From: Bacteriovoracaceae bacterium UBA3083
Lineage (GTDB): Bacteria; Bdellovibrionota; Bacteriovoracia; Bacteriovoracales; Bacteriovoracaceae
DNA length: 64,000 nt
Assembly: GCA_002366565.1 (NCBI GenBank)
Contig: DFBJ01000013.1
Coordinates: forward strand, 248,001-312,000
Direction: 5' to 3'
This document shows, in pieces, positions 51,189-59,811 of this stretch (within the stretch, counting starts at the first letter, position 1; the number at the start of each line of letters is the position of its first letter). A program made the position numbers and the translations under genes. The notes under the pieces are model-generated. The model had not been told where the DNA came from. It did no database searches and was given only the letters and a program-made list of their open reading frames with translations.

Positions 51189-51728
51189 CTATTTACAGCT
51201 TTTAAATTCTGCATTGATACCAATGGCAACATCACTCCATGTCTTACCTTGGTGAAGTGCAGAACAAGCTTTATTTAAAGCACTTAATTCATCGTTCATA
51301 GCAAAATCAAATACATCAATAACACCTTTAGCACTTAGCTTTAGATCTTTGTACTCATAGCTTAGTGGTACATCTAAAGTCTTTCCGTTCATTGTAATTG
51401 CCACTGTAATTGTTTTACTTGAAACTTTTTTTACTGTTCCTGAAATCTCACTTCCACCCTCAAGAGTTGAGAAGAAAAACTTAGCAATCTTAAGATCTCT
51501 ACCCTTATCTTTAGTAGATACAGTTGAAGCATCAAGTTTAAAAGTTGCACCAGTTAACATCTCATTAAGACTTTCACCCTTATTGCTTGTGAAGCTTACA
51601 CTTTTAAAAGTTCCACCAACCGCGGCCTTAGCTGGAGTCTTATATGCACTCCAATTAATAGAAGCATCTTTAAAACAAGCTCCGTAAGTCAGAGAAGAAA
51701 ATAAAAAGAAAGATAAAATAAATTTCAT
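51189..51728 (-). CDS. YceI-like periplasmic protein
   Basis: A 179-residue protein with a signal peptide (MKFILSFFLFSSLTYG) and a YceI-like lipocalin-type domain: INWSAYKTPAKAAVGGTFK, ASTVSTKDKGRDLKIAKFFF and VIDVFDFAMNDELSAL. YceI proteins bind polyisoprenoids or similar lipids. Two Cys near the ends (ACFKDAS and FKSCK) could pair. It is one base from the convergent ligase gene. Confidence 0.8.
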   Translation of the reverse strand: MKFILSFFLFSSLTYGACFKDASINWSAYKTPAKAAVGGTFKSVSFTSNKGESLNEMLTGATFKLDASTVSTKDKGRDLKIAKFFFSTLEGGSEISGTVKKVSSKTITVAITMNGKTLDVPLSYEYKDLKLSAKGVIDVFDFAMNDELSALNKACSALHQGKTWSDVAIGINAEFKSCK

Positions 51729-51921
51729 AGAAAACCTCTATATAGAATGATTAATGTTTTAAATAATAGTAAGTCATCTCATAGAAGAAATACAATACTT
51801 CATGCTGAAATTATCAGCTTGGCCTTAAACAGAAATCAACACTATGCAAAATGAAAATTAGGTTTGAGTATTTACCTTTTTGAAGCTATCTTCTATATAC
51901 AATTTTACAAAAGGAATAAAC

Positions 51922-53415
51922 TTGATTTTCAAACTCATCTCTAACACAAGAGAAACGCTAAAGAATGACCTCTTATCAGGACTTACTGTTTCATTGGCCC
52001 TTGTCCCTGAAGCGGTAGCTTTTTCATTTGTCGCAGGAGTAGATCCATTAGTTGGTCTGTATGCAGCATTTATGGTTGGACTTATCACTTCTATTTTTGG
52101 AGGAAGACCTGGAATGATCTCAGGTGCCACCGGAGCACTTGCTGTTGTTATGGTAAGTTTAGTTGCTGATCATGGTGTTGAGTATCTATTTGCTACAGTA
52201 GTTTTAATGGGAATTATTCAAATGCTTGCCGGAGTTCTAAAACTTGGAAAGTTTGTAAGATTAATACCTCATTCAGTGATGTTAGGTTTTGTTAATGGTT
52301 TAGCGATTATTATATTCCTTGCTCAACTTTCACAATTTAAATTTACAGATGCTACAGGTGTAAGCCACTGGCTTCATACAAATGATATGATGATAATGTT
52401 AGGGCTAGTTTTACTGACAATGGTTATTATTCACTTCCTACCGAAGCTTACAAAAATAATCCCTTCTTCTCTTGCTGCGATCTTAGCAGTGACTGGAATT
52501 GTTCACTTAATGGGAATTGATACAAGAACAGTAATTGACCTTGCTTCAGTTGGTGGAGGCTTCCCTGCTCTTCATATTCCACAAGTTCCATTCTCAATGG
52601 AAACACTAAATATTATATTTCCATATTCTTGTATCTTAGCGGCAATTGGATTAATTGAATCACTTATGACTCTTCAACTTGTTGATGAAGTAACGGAGAC
52701 AAGAGGAAGTACAAATAGAGAGTGCCTTGGACAAGGACTAGCTAATATCTTCACAGGATTCTTCGGCGGAATGGGTGGATGTGCAATGATTGGTCAGAGT
52801 ATGATCAATGTTAACTCAGGTGGTCGTGGACGTGCTTCAGGTATTAGTGCTGCCCTATTCCTTCTATTCTTTATTGTTATTGGTTCGAAATTCATAGAGC
52901 TTATACCACTTGCTGCACTAGTCGGTGTTATGTTTATGGTTGTTATAGGAACTTTCGAGTGGTCGAGCTTTAGAGTTATAGGGAAAATTCCAAAATCTGA
53001 TGCCTTTGTAATTCTATTAGTTTCAACTGTTACGATCTTTACAGACCTTGCTATTGCAGTATTCTGTGGTGTGATTGTTTCAGCATTAGTATTTGCATGG
53101 AAAAAGTCAGAAAATATCAAAGCAGAGATCTATACTGACGAAAAAGGTGGAAAACATTATAAGCTTAATGGACCACTATTCTTTGGTTCTGTTCAAAGCT
53201 TTCATGCTCTTTTCAACCCAAAAGAAGATCCAGAAAACATCTACCTAGACTTTGAGAACTCAAGAGTTTGTGACTTCTCTAGTATTGAAGTTATCAATAA
53301 TATTGTTGAGAAGTATGCCCGTCTAAACAAAGAAGTCTATATTACTAACCTTAGCCCTGATTGTGCTAGCGTTATAAATAAAGCAGGTCATATCTCAAAG
53401 GCCAAAAGAATATAA
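51922..53415 (+). CDS. SulP-family anion transporter with STAS domain
   Basis: About 498 residues, an inner-membrane sulfate/bicarbonate-type transporter. SulP features: [49 protein letters not shown] (broken by reading), [38 protein letters not shown], and a C-terminal STAS domain ([32 protein letters not shown]). I choose TTG 51922 because AAAAGGA lies 6 bases upstream; the frame is open to TTG 51880. The substrate (sulfate, bicarbonate or other) is not resolved. Confidence 0.92.
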   Translation: MIFKLISNTRETLKNDLLSGLTVSLALVPEAVAFSFVAGVDPLVGLYAAFMVGLITSIFGGRPGMISGATGALAVVMVSLVADHGVEYLFATVVLMGIIQMLAGVLKLGKFVRLIPHSVMLGFVNGLAIIIFLAQLSQFKFTDATGVSHWLHTNDMMIMLGLVLLTMVIIHFLPKLTKIIPSSLAAILAVTGIVHLMGIDTRTVIDLASVGGGFPALHIPQVPFSMETLNIIFPYSCILAAIGLIESLMTLQLVDEVTETRGSTNRECLGQGLANIFTGFFGGMGGCAMIGQSMINVNSGGRGRASGISAALFLLFFIVIGSKFIELIPLAALVGVMFMVVIGTFEWSSFRVIGKIPKSDAFVILLVSTVTIFTDLAIAVFCGVIVSALVFAWKKSENIKAEIYTDEKGGKHYKLNGPLFFGSVQSFHALFNPKEDPENIYLDFENSRVCDFSSIEVINNIVEKYARLNKEVYITNLSPDCASVINKAGHISKAKRI

Positions 53416-53428
53416 CTCAATAGATACT

Positions 53429-53457
53429 GGAGGCTAATTTTAGCCTCCTTTTTTTTG
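53429..53457 (+). terminator. Strong terminator after the SulP gene
   Basis: GGAGGCTA (53429-53436) and TAGCCTCC (53441-53448) around a 4-base loop, followed directly by eight T residues. Classic rho-independent structure, 14 bases past the stop. Confidence 0.92.
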
Positions 53458-53562
53458 TCTAAAATACTGATTTTACGTAATAAATTCCCTCCTCACAAAA
53501 TCCTCAATTGACTATAGGCCCAAAAACTGAGAAGTAAGCTAAAAAAATCTTTAGGAGTCTAT

Positions 53563-53859
53563 ATGAAAGCTTTAATTTCACTATTTTTTGTAATCACATT
53601 ATCAATCACTTCAACATTTGCTGATGAGTGTAGAAATAATGTTGAACTTCAATCTATGGATATTCTTGCTCAAGACCTAGGTGTTAGTTATGACGAAGTA
53701 TATAACGAATATCAAATTACTCTAACAAAGACACAAGAGTTAGTAGATGGTGTTGAGAAATATGAAGCCTTCTTTAATACATACTCTGGTGTATACACAG
53801 TAAAAATGGACGTAGACTATTTCTGTGATGTAACAAGCTTTAATACTTTTTTAAACTAA
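53563..53859 (+). CDS. Small exported protein of unknown function
   Basis: A 98-residue protein with a signal peptide (MKALISLFFVITLSITSTFA) and a short mature part that begins DECRNNVELQ and ends near YFCDVTSFNTFLN, so one disulfide is possible. AGGAG precedes the ATG by 5-6 bases and a terminator follows, so it is a monocistronic unit. No family recognised. Confidence 0.68.
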   Translation: MKALISLFFVITLSITSTFADECRNNVELQSMDILAQDLGVSYDEVYNEYQITLTKTQELVDGVEKYEAFFNTYSGVYTVKMDVDYFCDVTSFNTFLN

Positions 53860-53867
53860 TAAATAAT

Positions 53868-53892
53868 AAGGGTCCAAATAGGACCCTTTTTT
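53868..53892 (+). terminator. Rho-independent terminator
   Basis: AAGGGTCC (53868-53875) and GGACCCTT (53881-53888) with a 5-base loop and a six-T run. It ends the 53563 gene and, read on the other strand, may also serve the BI-1 operon. Confidence 0.88.
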
Positions 53893-53932
53893 ATTTCTTC
53901 AATATTTAAAAATTGAGTTATTTAAGACGACT

Positions 53933-54646
53933 CTACTTTCTTCTATTTCCCATTAATCTAAGAATAGATAAAAAGAGATTTATAAAATCTAAGTAAAGCG
54001 TAAGTGCACCAAAGATAGTTTCTTTCTTGTCCTCTTCAGTTCCTTCATTTCCAATAATATTTGAACTTTTAATTTTCTGAGTATCATAAGCTGTGAGACC
54101 TGAAAAAATAACTACTCCACATATTCCGTAAATCTTGCTAGCACCAGAGCTCATTAAACTTGGAAAGAATATAGTAAGAATACCAAAGCCTATCATCCCC
54201 CATAGGGCCATATGACAAAAGGTTCCTATCGGTCCAAGGTCTCTTTTAGTTATATAGCCAAATGCACTAAGCCCAGCAAAAGAGAAGGAAGTTAGTATAA
54301 AGGCAGATTGAATACTCTCACTTGTATAAACAACAAAGATAACTGATAAAGTAAGCCCAGTTAACCCTGCATATAGTAAGTAAATAAAAGTAGCTGCCAT
54401 AGCTGATATTGTTTTAATTTTTGCAGATAAAAAGAACACTGCTCCTAATTGAGCAATAATTAATCCATAAAAAATGATCTTATTTCCTAAGATCATTTCT
54501 AAAAGAGCTCTAGATTGAGAAACATAAAAAGAAATAAAAGCTGTGAGCATAATTCCAAATGTCATCCACTTATAGACTCCACTCATGAATCTTGCATTCT
54601 CTTCGCTTATACTTATTCCACTTCTATAAGAAGTCGTTATATTCAA
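53933..54646 (-). CDS. Bax inhibitor-1/YccA family membrane protein
   Basis: A 237-residue protein with seven hydrophobic spans and the BI-1 pattern: FMSGVYKWMTFGIMLTAFISF, YLLYAGLTGLTLSVIF, GYITKRDLGPIGTF, ICGVVIFSGLTAYDTQKIK and ALTLYLDFINLFLSILRLMG. Bacterial members act as pH-gated calcium leak channels or FtsH substrates; the role here is unknown. It starts 10 bases after the TPM-domain gene and is the last gene of the YebC-to-BI-1 run. Confidence 0.92.
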   Translation of the reverse strand: MNITTSYRSGISISEENARFMSGVYKWMTFGIMLTAFISFYVSQSRALLEMILGNKIIFYGLIIAQLGAVFFLSAKIKTISAMAATFIYLLYAGLTGLTLSVIFVVYTSESIQSAFILTSFSFAGLSAFGYITKRDLGPIGTFCHMALWGMIGFGILTIFFPSLMSSGASKIYGICGVVIFSGLTAYDTQKIKSSNIIGNEGTEEDKKETIFGALTLYLDFINLFLSILRLMGNRRK

Positions 54647-54656
54647 AGTAAACTCC

Positions 54657-55274
54657 TTACAAGTCTGTTATGAGTTCATCGCAAATTTCATTTTGATCAT
54701 CACTTTGTATTGGAAAGAACTCTATTAACTTATTTCCACACTCAGAGATTGACTTGGCCATCCCCTTAACAGTCTGACCTAGTCTAATATTTAAAATTAA
54801 GTCTGAAACGACTTCTTGCCAATAGTCTTCTGGAAGTTTACTAGAGATACCATTGTCGGCCATTATCTCTACTCTCTTTTCAAGAAGAGAGATATAAATC
54901 ATTATCCCTGTTCTATCTTTTGTTTGAGAAACATGACTTTGATGAAAGACCTCTAGTGCTCTTTGGTATACTTCCTCTTCCATTTCTGATGTAGTACTTG
55001 CAAATCTTTTACACAGAGGAATATACGCAAGGAGATATCCAAAAATCATACCTGGTATTTGGGCCCATACTATTACAATAGGATCATCAAAATCAAAAAA
55101 GTTGTAAGTTAGTACAGCAAATAGTAACCCAAAAAATAGAGCTAATCTAAAATGAGCTGCCGGATAAAAATCAGATTTAGATAAAAGAACTGGAACAATT
55201 TCTCCAGAAGTTTTTAACTCTGCTTCTCTAATAACATTCTTAATTAACTCTTTATCTTTACTAGTTATTTTCAT
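54657..55274 (-). CDS. TPM-domain membrane protein
   Basis: A 205-residue protein with a TPM (TLP18.3/Psb32/MOLO-1) domain interrupted by two membrane helices (LALFFGLLFAVLTYNFF and VIVWAQIPGMIFGYLLAYI). Family parts: IREAELKTSGEIVPVL, TGIMIYISLLEKRVEIMADNGI and KLPEDYWQEVVSDL. TPM domains are phosphatase-like or assembly factors. Its ATG overlaps the preceding TPM gene's last base, so they are translated together. Confidence 0.88.
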   Translation of the reverse strand: MKITSKDKELIKNVIREAELKTSGEIVPVLLSKSDFYPAAHFRLALFFGLLFAVLTYNFFDFDDPIVIVWAQIPGMIFGYLLAYIPLCKRFASTTSEMEEEVYQRALEVFHQSHVSQTKDRTGIMIYISLLEKRVEIMADNGISSKLPEDYWQEVVSDLILNIRLGQTVKGMAKSISECGNKLIEFFPIQSDDQNEICDELITDL

Positions 55275-56008
55275 TACCAGCCTCCACTTGCGCCACCACC
55301 GGAGAATCCTCCGCCGCCGCCAAATCCGCCTCCGCCACCGAAGCCGCCTCCACGATTAGAACCACCGTAACTAGAACCACGTCCACCCATTGCACTTCCA
55401 ATAAGAAGAGCAGCAAGAACACCTCTACCACCGCCACGGCCACCTCTACCGAACATACTCGCGATAAAGATAATGATGATAAGACTTAAAATAGAAGATC
55501 CACCGTTAGACTTGCGTCCACTTCCCCTAAGAGTATTTCTTAGCTCTCCCCCAGTATGTTTTACGATCTGACTGACACCTAAAATTATTCCTGACTGATA
55601 GTCATTATTTTTAAAGTAAGCCGTCATTGCTCTAATGATTCTTCCTGCAGTAATATCAGGAAGAGATCCTTCTAGACCTTGACCTACTTCAATTCGAACT
55701 TTTCTATCTTTCAAAGCAACAAGTAATAGAACTCCATTATCTGTTTTACTCTGACCTAGCTTCCACTTATCAGCAACCTTGATTGCATAACCCTCAATAG
55801 ATTCACCTTCAAGAGAGTCTACAGTAAGTATGGCAATTTCATTTGTTGTTTGTTTTTTAATATCAACTAAAGCGGCAGTAAGCCCTGCCACAGCCTTTTG
55901 AGATAAAAGACCTGCTTGATCTACAACAGGCCTTAAAGTTGGGATATCTTTAGCAAATGAACTTGTGATTAAAAGTGAAAATAATAAAACCTTTATCATT
56001 TTCAACAT
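55274..56008 (-). CDS. Exported TPM-domain protein with Gly-rich C-terminus
   Basis: A 244-residue protein: signal peptide (MIKVLLFSLLITSSFA), TPM domain (VVDQAGLLSQKAVAGL, QTTNEIAILTVDSLEG, NGVLLLVALKDRKVRIEVGQGLEG, GRIIRAMTAYFKNNDY), one membrane helix (ILSLIIIIFIASMF) and a Gly-rich tail of GGGGF-type repeats ending SGGGASGGW, typical of the YgcG group. The repeats make the DNA locally GC-rich (55280-55450). It starts immediately after the LemA stop, a pairing common for these families. Confidence 0.92.
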   Translation of the reverse strand: MLKMIKVLLFSLLITSSFAKDIPTLRPVVDQAGLLSQKAVAGLTAALVDIKKQTTNEIAILTVDSLEGESIEGYAIKVADKWKLGQSKTDNGVLLLVALKDRKVRIEVGQGLEGSLPDITAGRIIRAMTAYFKNNDYQSGIILGVSQIVKHTGGELRNTLRGSGRKSNGGSSILSLIIIIFIASMFGRGGRGGGRGVLAALLIGSAMGGRGSSYGGSNRGGGFGGGGGFGGGGGFSGGGASGGW

Positions 56009-56584
56009 TTAGAATTCCACCTTTGGAGCTTTTTGTGCCTCCTGAAGGTTTTCAACTTGAAACTGTGGCTTCTTCTCATGCTTTAAAAATAATGAATTAT
56101 ACCAAGATGTTGGTGGTACAGTAATTAAATTATTGAATGCCTTAATTGAGCCAATATACCTATTACGAGCAACAGTGATACGGTTTTCAGACCCTTCTAG
56201 TTGAACTTGTAGGTCTCTAAAATTAGCATTTGCTTTTAGATCAGGATACTTTTCAACGACTACCATAAGCCTTCCTAGCGCTGAAGATAGACCACTTTGT
56301 GCCTTAGAAAATTTTCCTAATGTATCAGCATTAAGGTTTCCAGGGTTAACATTTACAGAAGTTGCTTTAGCTCTCGCCTCAACAACCGCTTGAAGAGTTT
56401 CTTTCTCGTGACTAGCGTAACCTTTAACAGTTGAAACTAGATTTGGGATTAGATCACTTCTTCTCTTATACTGATTCTGTACTTCAGCCCATTGAGCATC
56501 AACTTCATTTAGGGCGGTAGGTATGCTCTGCATTCCACATGACGTGAATAAAATCATTAGCAAACCTAAAGTTAAAATCTTCAT
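56009..56584 (-). CDS. LemA family lipoprotein
   Basis: A 191-residue LemA protein. The N-terminus is a lipoprotein signal (MKILTLGLLMILFTSCG) rather than the usual uncleaved helix. LemA marks: VDAQWAEVQNQYKRRSDLIPNLVSTVKGYA (broken by reading), ARAKATSV, LSSALGRLMVVVEKYPDLKAN, and NRITVARNRYIGSIKAFN. LemA commonly sits beside TPM proteins; a phage-shock-like envelope role has been suggested for such sets, but function is not established. Confidence 0.92.
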   Translation of the reverse strand: MKILTLGLLMILFTSCGMQSIPTALNEVDAQWAEVQNQYKRRSDLIPNLVSTVKGYASHEKETLQAVVEARAKATSVNVNPGNLNADTLGKFSKAQSGLSSALGRLMVVVEKYPDLKANANFRDLQVQLEGSENRITVARNRYIGSIKAFNNLITVPPTSWYNSLFLKHEKKPQFQVENLQEAQKAPKVEF

Positions 56585-56608
56585 TTATTCTCCTTAGAAA
56601 ATATTAAT

Positions 56609-57052
56609 TTAATTAATTCCTATATAAACTTCTACTTTAGAAGAACCTATATACTTCTCAAAGTCAGTTTTAAAATTTCTTGTATAACCACAACCTTCAT
56701 TTTCAAAGAAATTCCACACCTCAGACCATAATTCAATTACAGCATTTGGCATCTCACCTTCTTTTTCAAAGACTAAGTATTTTCCACTTAATATTTCAGC
56801 TTCTTGAGTTTCTTCATAACTGCTAAGAGTATTAGATCCTGCAATAACATCAAATTCCCCAGAGGCATCTGATTCATAATTCGTATAGACACCAAAAACA
56901 GTCGAAGAGTCATTAAAGCGTGGTACTAAATCTTTAAAAAATTTATCCCATAAGGAAGCAATCTTCCCTGTTTCAGGATTCATTTCTAATTCATTTCTAG
57001 TTCTTATCGAAAAACCACTTACTTTGAATGATTCAACACTTTCAACTTTCAT
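56609..57052 (-). CDS. GyrI-like/AraC effector-binding domain protein
   Basis: A 147-residue stand-alone effector-binding domain of the GyrI-like (SOUL-type) fold: ESFKVSGFSIRTRNE at the N-terminus, IASLWDKFFKDLVPRF, VFGVYTNYESDASGEFDV and KYLVFEKEGEMPNAV, ending VEVYIGIN. Such proteins bind small hydrophobic molecules or DNA gyrase. It has no DNA-binding part. It lies between yebC (19 bases) and lemA (24 bases), likely in one transcript. Confidence 0.85.
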   Translation of the reverse strand: MKVESVESFKVSGFSIRTRNELEMNPETGKIASLWDKFFKDLVPRFNDSSTVFGVYTNYESDASGEFDVIAGSNTLSSYEETQEAEILSGKYLVFEKEGEMPNAVIELWSEVWNFFENEGCGYTRNFKTDFEKYIGSSKVEVYIGIN

Positions 57053-57071
57053 GATTAGTCCTTTCTAAAAA

Positions 57072-57803
57072 TTATAAATCGTTAAATCGTTCATGAAACT
57101 CAATGTTATGATAAACCTTTACAACATCATCATCTGCTTCAAGTTTTTCAATTAACTTCATATTATTTAAGTATGATTCATCTGATACTTCTTTAAAAGT
57201 TGTAGGAATTTGCTCTAGTCCTGCTTCCTCGGGCTCTAGGTTCATTTCTTCTAGTTTTTTAGAAATTGCACCAAATACTTCCATTGGTCCACTTACCTCA
57301 AAGACTCCATCTTCAAGCTCTATCTCTTCTGCACCACAGTCAATCATTTCAAGAGTAAAGTCATCTTCATCTAAATCTCCCTGAGGAACTTCAAATACTG
57401 CTTTGCGTGTAAAAATAAACTGAAGCGTCCCAGTAGTACCAAGAGAGCCTCCGGCCTTGTTAAAGTATGATCTAACATTGGCTACAGTTCTTGTTGTATT
57501 ATTAGTTGATGTTTCAACAAAGATTGCAACACCATCAAGTCCATAACCTTCATAAGTTACTTCTTCGTATCCATCATCATCTCCACCGAGACCTTTTTTA
57601 ATTGCTCTATCAATATTATCTTTAGGTACGTTATTTTTCTTACACTTTTCTAAAGCAATTCTAAGAAGAAAATTTGTACTAGCATCGTCACCACCAGACT
57701 TAACGGCCTTTTGTACTTCGAAAAGTATCTTAGTGTAGATTTGCCCTCTTAACTTATCTGCGGCACCTTTTTTCTTTTCGATATTGGCCCATTTTCTTCC
57801 CAT
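57072..57803 (-). CDS. YebC/PmpR-family protein
   Basis: A 243-residue YebC-family protein, closer to the YeeN subtype by its start MGRKWANIEKKKGAADKLRG. Other marks: IYTKILFEVQKAVKSGG, NVPKDNIDRAIKKGLGG, YEGYGLDGVAIFVET, NNTTRTVANVRSYFNKAGGSLGTTGTL (broken by reading), and the C-terminal DDDVVKVYHNIEF. YebC proteins act as transcription regulators or help ribosomes through proline stretches. It is the first gene of the minus-strand run to BI-1. Confidence 0.93.
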   Translation of the reverse strand: MGRKWANIEKKKGAADKLRGQIYTKILFEVQKAVKSGGDDASTNFLLRIALEKCKKNNVPKDNIDRAIKKGLGGDDDGYEEVTYEGYGLDGVAIFVETSTNNTTRTVANVRSYFNKAGGSLGTTGTLQFIFTRKAVFEVPQGDLDEDDFTLEMIDCGAEEIELEDGVFEVSGPMEVFGAISKKLEEMNLEPEEAGLEQIPTTFKEVSDESYLNNMKLIEKLEADDDVVKVYHNIEFHERFNDL

Positions 57804-58142
57804 TACTCACCTCTATGTTATTTATCTATTACTTAATATCTTATTAAATAGTTTCATAAAGAAACCTGTTATATCTGCATTTTGAATCATCTAGTTTTTT
57901 CAAACAATGGATAAGTAATTATAAAACTCACGAGTCAATTTGCAAAGGAAGGAGTGCCAATCAAGGCATTATACAAAGCTCTTTAGACTATTATTATTTA
58001 AAATATATAAAAACAAGGTGTAGTCGCAAAAGGCATACGCACCGCGCACAAAAATACTCAACGAAGAACTCTTCAACTAATGAAAAAATCAAACTGGTAT
58101 GAATTAAATTCAGAGTAAAAGTAGATTTAGGAAACTCTTATA
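57804..58142. other. Intergenic region without recognisable gene
   Basis: About 340 bases between yebC and the GH3 operon control region. I see no frame with a convincing ribosome site; only a 12-codon frame (from ATG at about 58080) appears. It should hold the yebC promoter. No tRNA fold or terminator was seen. Confidence 0.5.
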
Positions 58143-58204
58143 GACAGATTTCCTAGATTTTTGTCAATTTCGACTATTTTTGACAGAAATCTCTAAAATC
58201 TGTC
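58143..58204. promoter_or_regulatory. Two tandem 23-bp dyads, candidate operators of the GH3 operon
   Basis: Box 1 (58143-58165) begins GACAGA and ends TTTGTC. Box 2 (58182-58204) begins GACAGA and ends TCTGTC. Both are exactly 23 bases, with GACA/TGTC outer half-sites, separated by 16 bases. Box 2 covers the spacer of the candidate GH3 promoter, the usual place for a repressor site. The TetR-like protein encoded at 62508 is the obvious candidate ligand. Confidence 0.55.
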
Positions 58205-58208
58205 GAAT
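58180..58208 (+). promoter_or_regulatory. Candidate promoter of the GH3-LysE-C45 operon
   Basis: A perfect -35 TTGACA (58180-58185), a 17-base spacer, and a weaker -10 TCGAAT (58203-58208). Transcription would start near 58215 with a leader of about 64 bases. The -35 and spacer lie within dyad box 2. Confidence 0.5.
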
Positions 58209-58278
58209 GAATAAAAACTTAAACTCCGTAATGGTGATAGATCTTTGTCACAAATTAATCATTAATAGGAGTAAGAAT

Positions 58279-59811
58279 ATGAAACATCTAAAAGCAAAAG
58301 TCGCAGATTTATATTTGAAAACACTATATAAAAAGATCGCAGTTGATAAAGATAAAGTTTGTGAACTTCAAAATAAAAACTTTCAAAAAATAAGCTCTAC
58401 TCTCTATGGTACAAAAATTTATAATAAAACAGGACTAGAGAATCTTGAAAACTATAAGGAGTTTTCAGAGCACTTTGCAATTAGAGAGTACGATGACTTC
58501 AAACCCTACATAGAAGCACACGTATATGGAGGCAAGAGAATTTTATCTAAGTCGGAAGTCAAATACTTTGGTTTAACATCTGGAACATCAGGAAAAGACT
58601 CTAAAAAAGTTCCATACAATGAAGATATGATTGCTTCATTTAAAAAAGCACAGAAGTACCTAGCTTCAGTAATAAAAAAAGAAGTGAAAAACTTAGACTT
58701 ACTATCGGCTAAAAGACTCTCTTATGGATCAACACCAACAACATATGAAGAAGATGGAATGAGTTTTGGGTACATATCAGGAATACTTACCGCTCAAACT
58801 CCAAGATCTTTAAAGAAAGTAACTTATCCATCAGTTCAAACTCTATCTATAGAAAATTGGGACAAAAAAATGAATGAAATATTCATTCAAACAGTTGAGC
58901 AAGATATTCAAGTAGCTTCAGGAATACCAACCTATCTAATATCAATCTTCGAGTATGTATTAGAAAAAACAGGAAAAAAATATATTAGTGAGGTTTGGCC
59001 AAACCTTGAAACAATAATCTACGGAGCAACTACAATTGATCAATACAAAGATAGATTAAATGAACTAGTTGGAAAAAGGTTAAACTACTTTGGAATTTAT
59101 GCATCAACAGAAGCTCCAATAGGAATAGGAATTAATAATGCAAAAGATGAAAAGCAACTCTACGCCTTTCATCCTGAGTTAGTTTTTACTTTCAATGATA
59201 TTAATACATTCGAGCAATGTGGCGTTGAAGGACTAAAAAAAGGTAAGGATTACTTTATAAATACAACAACTCCTAATGGTATAATTAATTATGCAATGAA
59301 AGATATTATTCGTATAAAAAGTGTCTCACCTCTCTTAACTTTTGAAGTTCTTGGAAGAGAAGGTAGTGGAATAAATATAGCGGCTGAAAAAACAACAGAT
59401 GAACAAGTCCTAGATACTGTTGTAGACCTAAGTAAGAGAATTGGCACGAACGTAAATCATTACTTTTTATCGCCAACAATAAAAGATGGCAAACCGTGTT
59501 ATTACTGGACAATTTTCTCAGATGAACTGTCTACAAACTCTAATACAAAAGAAATAGAGCTAATAATTGATGAATTACTTTGCAAATACAACAGTGATTA
59601 TGAAGACTGCAGAGAAGATAATATTATCTCATCACCTATTGTAAAAATTGCTCCATCAAATTTCATAAAGTCATACTTTGATCTTTATAAAAATAAAGGT
59701 CAATTTAAAATGAAAACTGTTTTTAGCTCAAAAGATGATTTTCAAAACTTCTTAAACAAATCTATTCCGTCACTGCAAAGTTTTCTTGGGGAACATTCAT
59801 GTCAGTTTTAG
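58279..59811 (+). CDS. GH3-family acyl-acid amido synthetase-like enzyme
   Basis: A 510-residue member of the GH3 family, ANL-fold enzymes that adenylate a carboxylic acid and join it to an amino acid or amine. The ATP motif is LTSGTSGKDSKKVPY (TSGTSG at residues 100-105), the second motif is NYFGIYASTEAP (YxSTE), and the third region is NGIINYAMKDIIRI. Length is near the family norm but the C-terminal domain is slightly short. Start 58279 has AGGAG 7 bases upstream; the frame extends to 58180 across the operator. It overlaps the LysE gene by 13 bases. The acid and amine substrates are unknown. Confidence 0.85.
   Translation: MKHLKAKVADLYLKTLYKKIAVDKDKVCELQNKNFQKISSTLYGTKIYNKTGLENLENYKEFSEHFAIREYDDFKPYIEAHVYGGKRILSKSEVKYFGLTSGTSGKDSKKVPYNEDMIASFKKAQKYLASVIKKEVKNLDLLSAKRLSYGSTPTTYEEDGMSFGYISGILTAQTPRSLKKVTYPSVQTLSIENWDKKMNEIFIQTVEQDIQVASGIPTYLISIFEYVLEKTGKKYISEVWPNLETIIYGATTIDQYKDRLNELVGKRLNYFGIYASTEAPIGIGINNAKDEKQLYAFHPELVFTFNDINTFEQCGVEGLKKGKDYFINTTTPNGIINYAMKDIIRIKSVSPLLTFEVLGREGSGINIAAEKTTDEQVLDTVVDLSKRIGTNVNHYFLSPTIKDGKPCYYWTIFSDELSTNSNTKEIELIIDELLCKYNSDYEDCREDNIISSPIVKIAPSNFIKSYFDLYKNKGQFKMKTVFSSKDDFQNFLNKSIPSLQSFLGEHSCQF

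Noticed and set aside
52794..53120. 108-codon minus-strand frame
   Set aside because: Antisense to the SulP transporter gene, no start signal.
55261..55443. Frame of 60 codons rich in Val/Leu/Ala on the minus strand
   Set aside because: It is the alternative frame of the GGx-repeat coding region of the TPM-domain protein, with no ribosome site; composition is an artefact of the repeats.
55280..55450. Locally GC-rich repeats that might be a mobile or CRISPR-like array
   Set aside because: They encode the Gly-rich tail of the 55274-56008 protein; no conserved repeat-spacer pattern exists.
57960..58060. Possible small RNA or tRNA-like sequence
   Set aside because: No stable cloverleaf, terminator or promoter could be found by eye.
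58080..58118. 12-codon frame MKKSNWYELNSE before the GH3 operon as a leader peptide
   Set aside because: No ribosome site, no regulatory codons and it lies upstream of the likely promoter.
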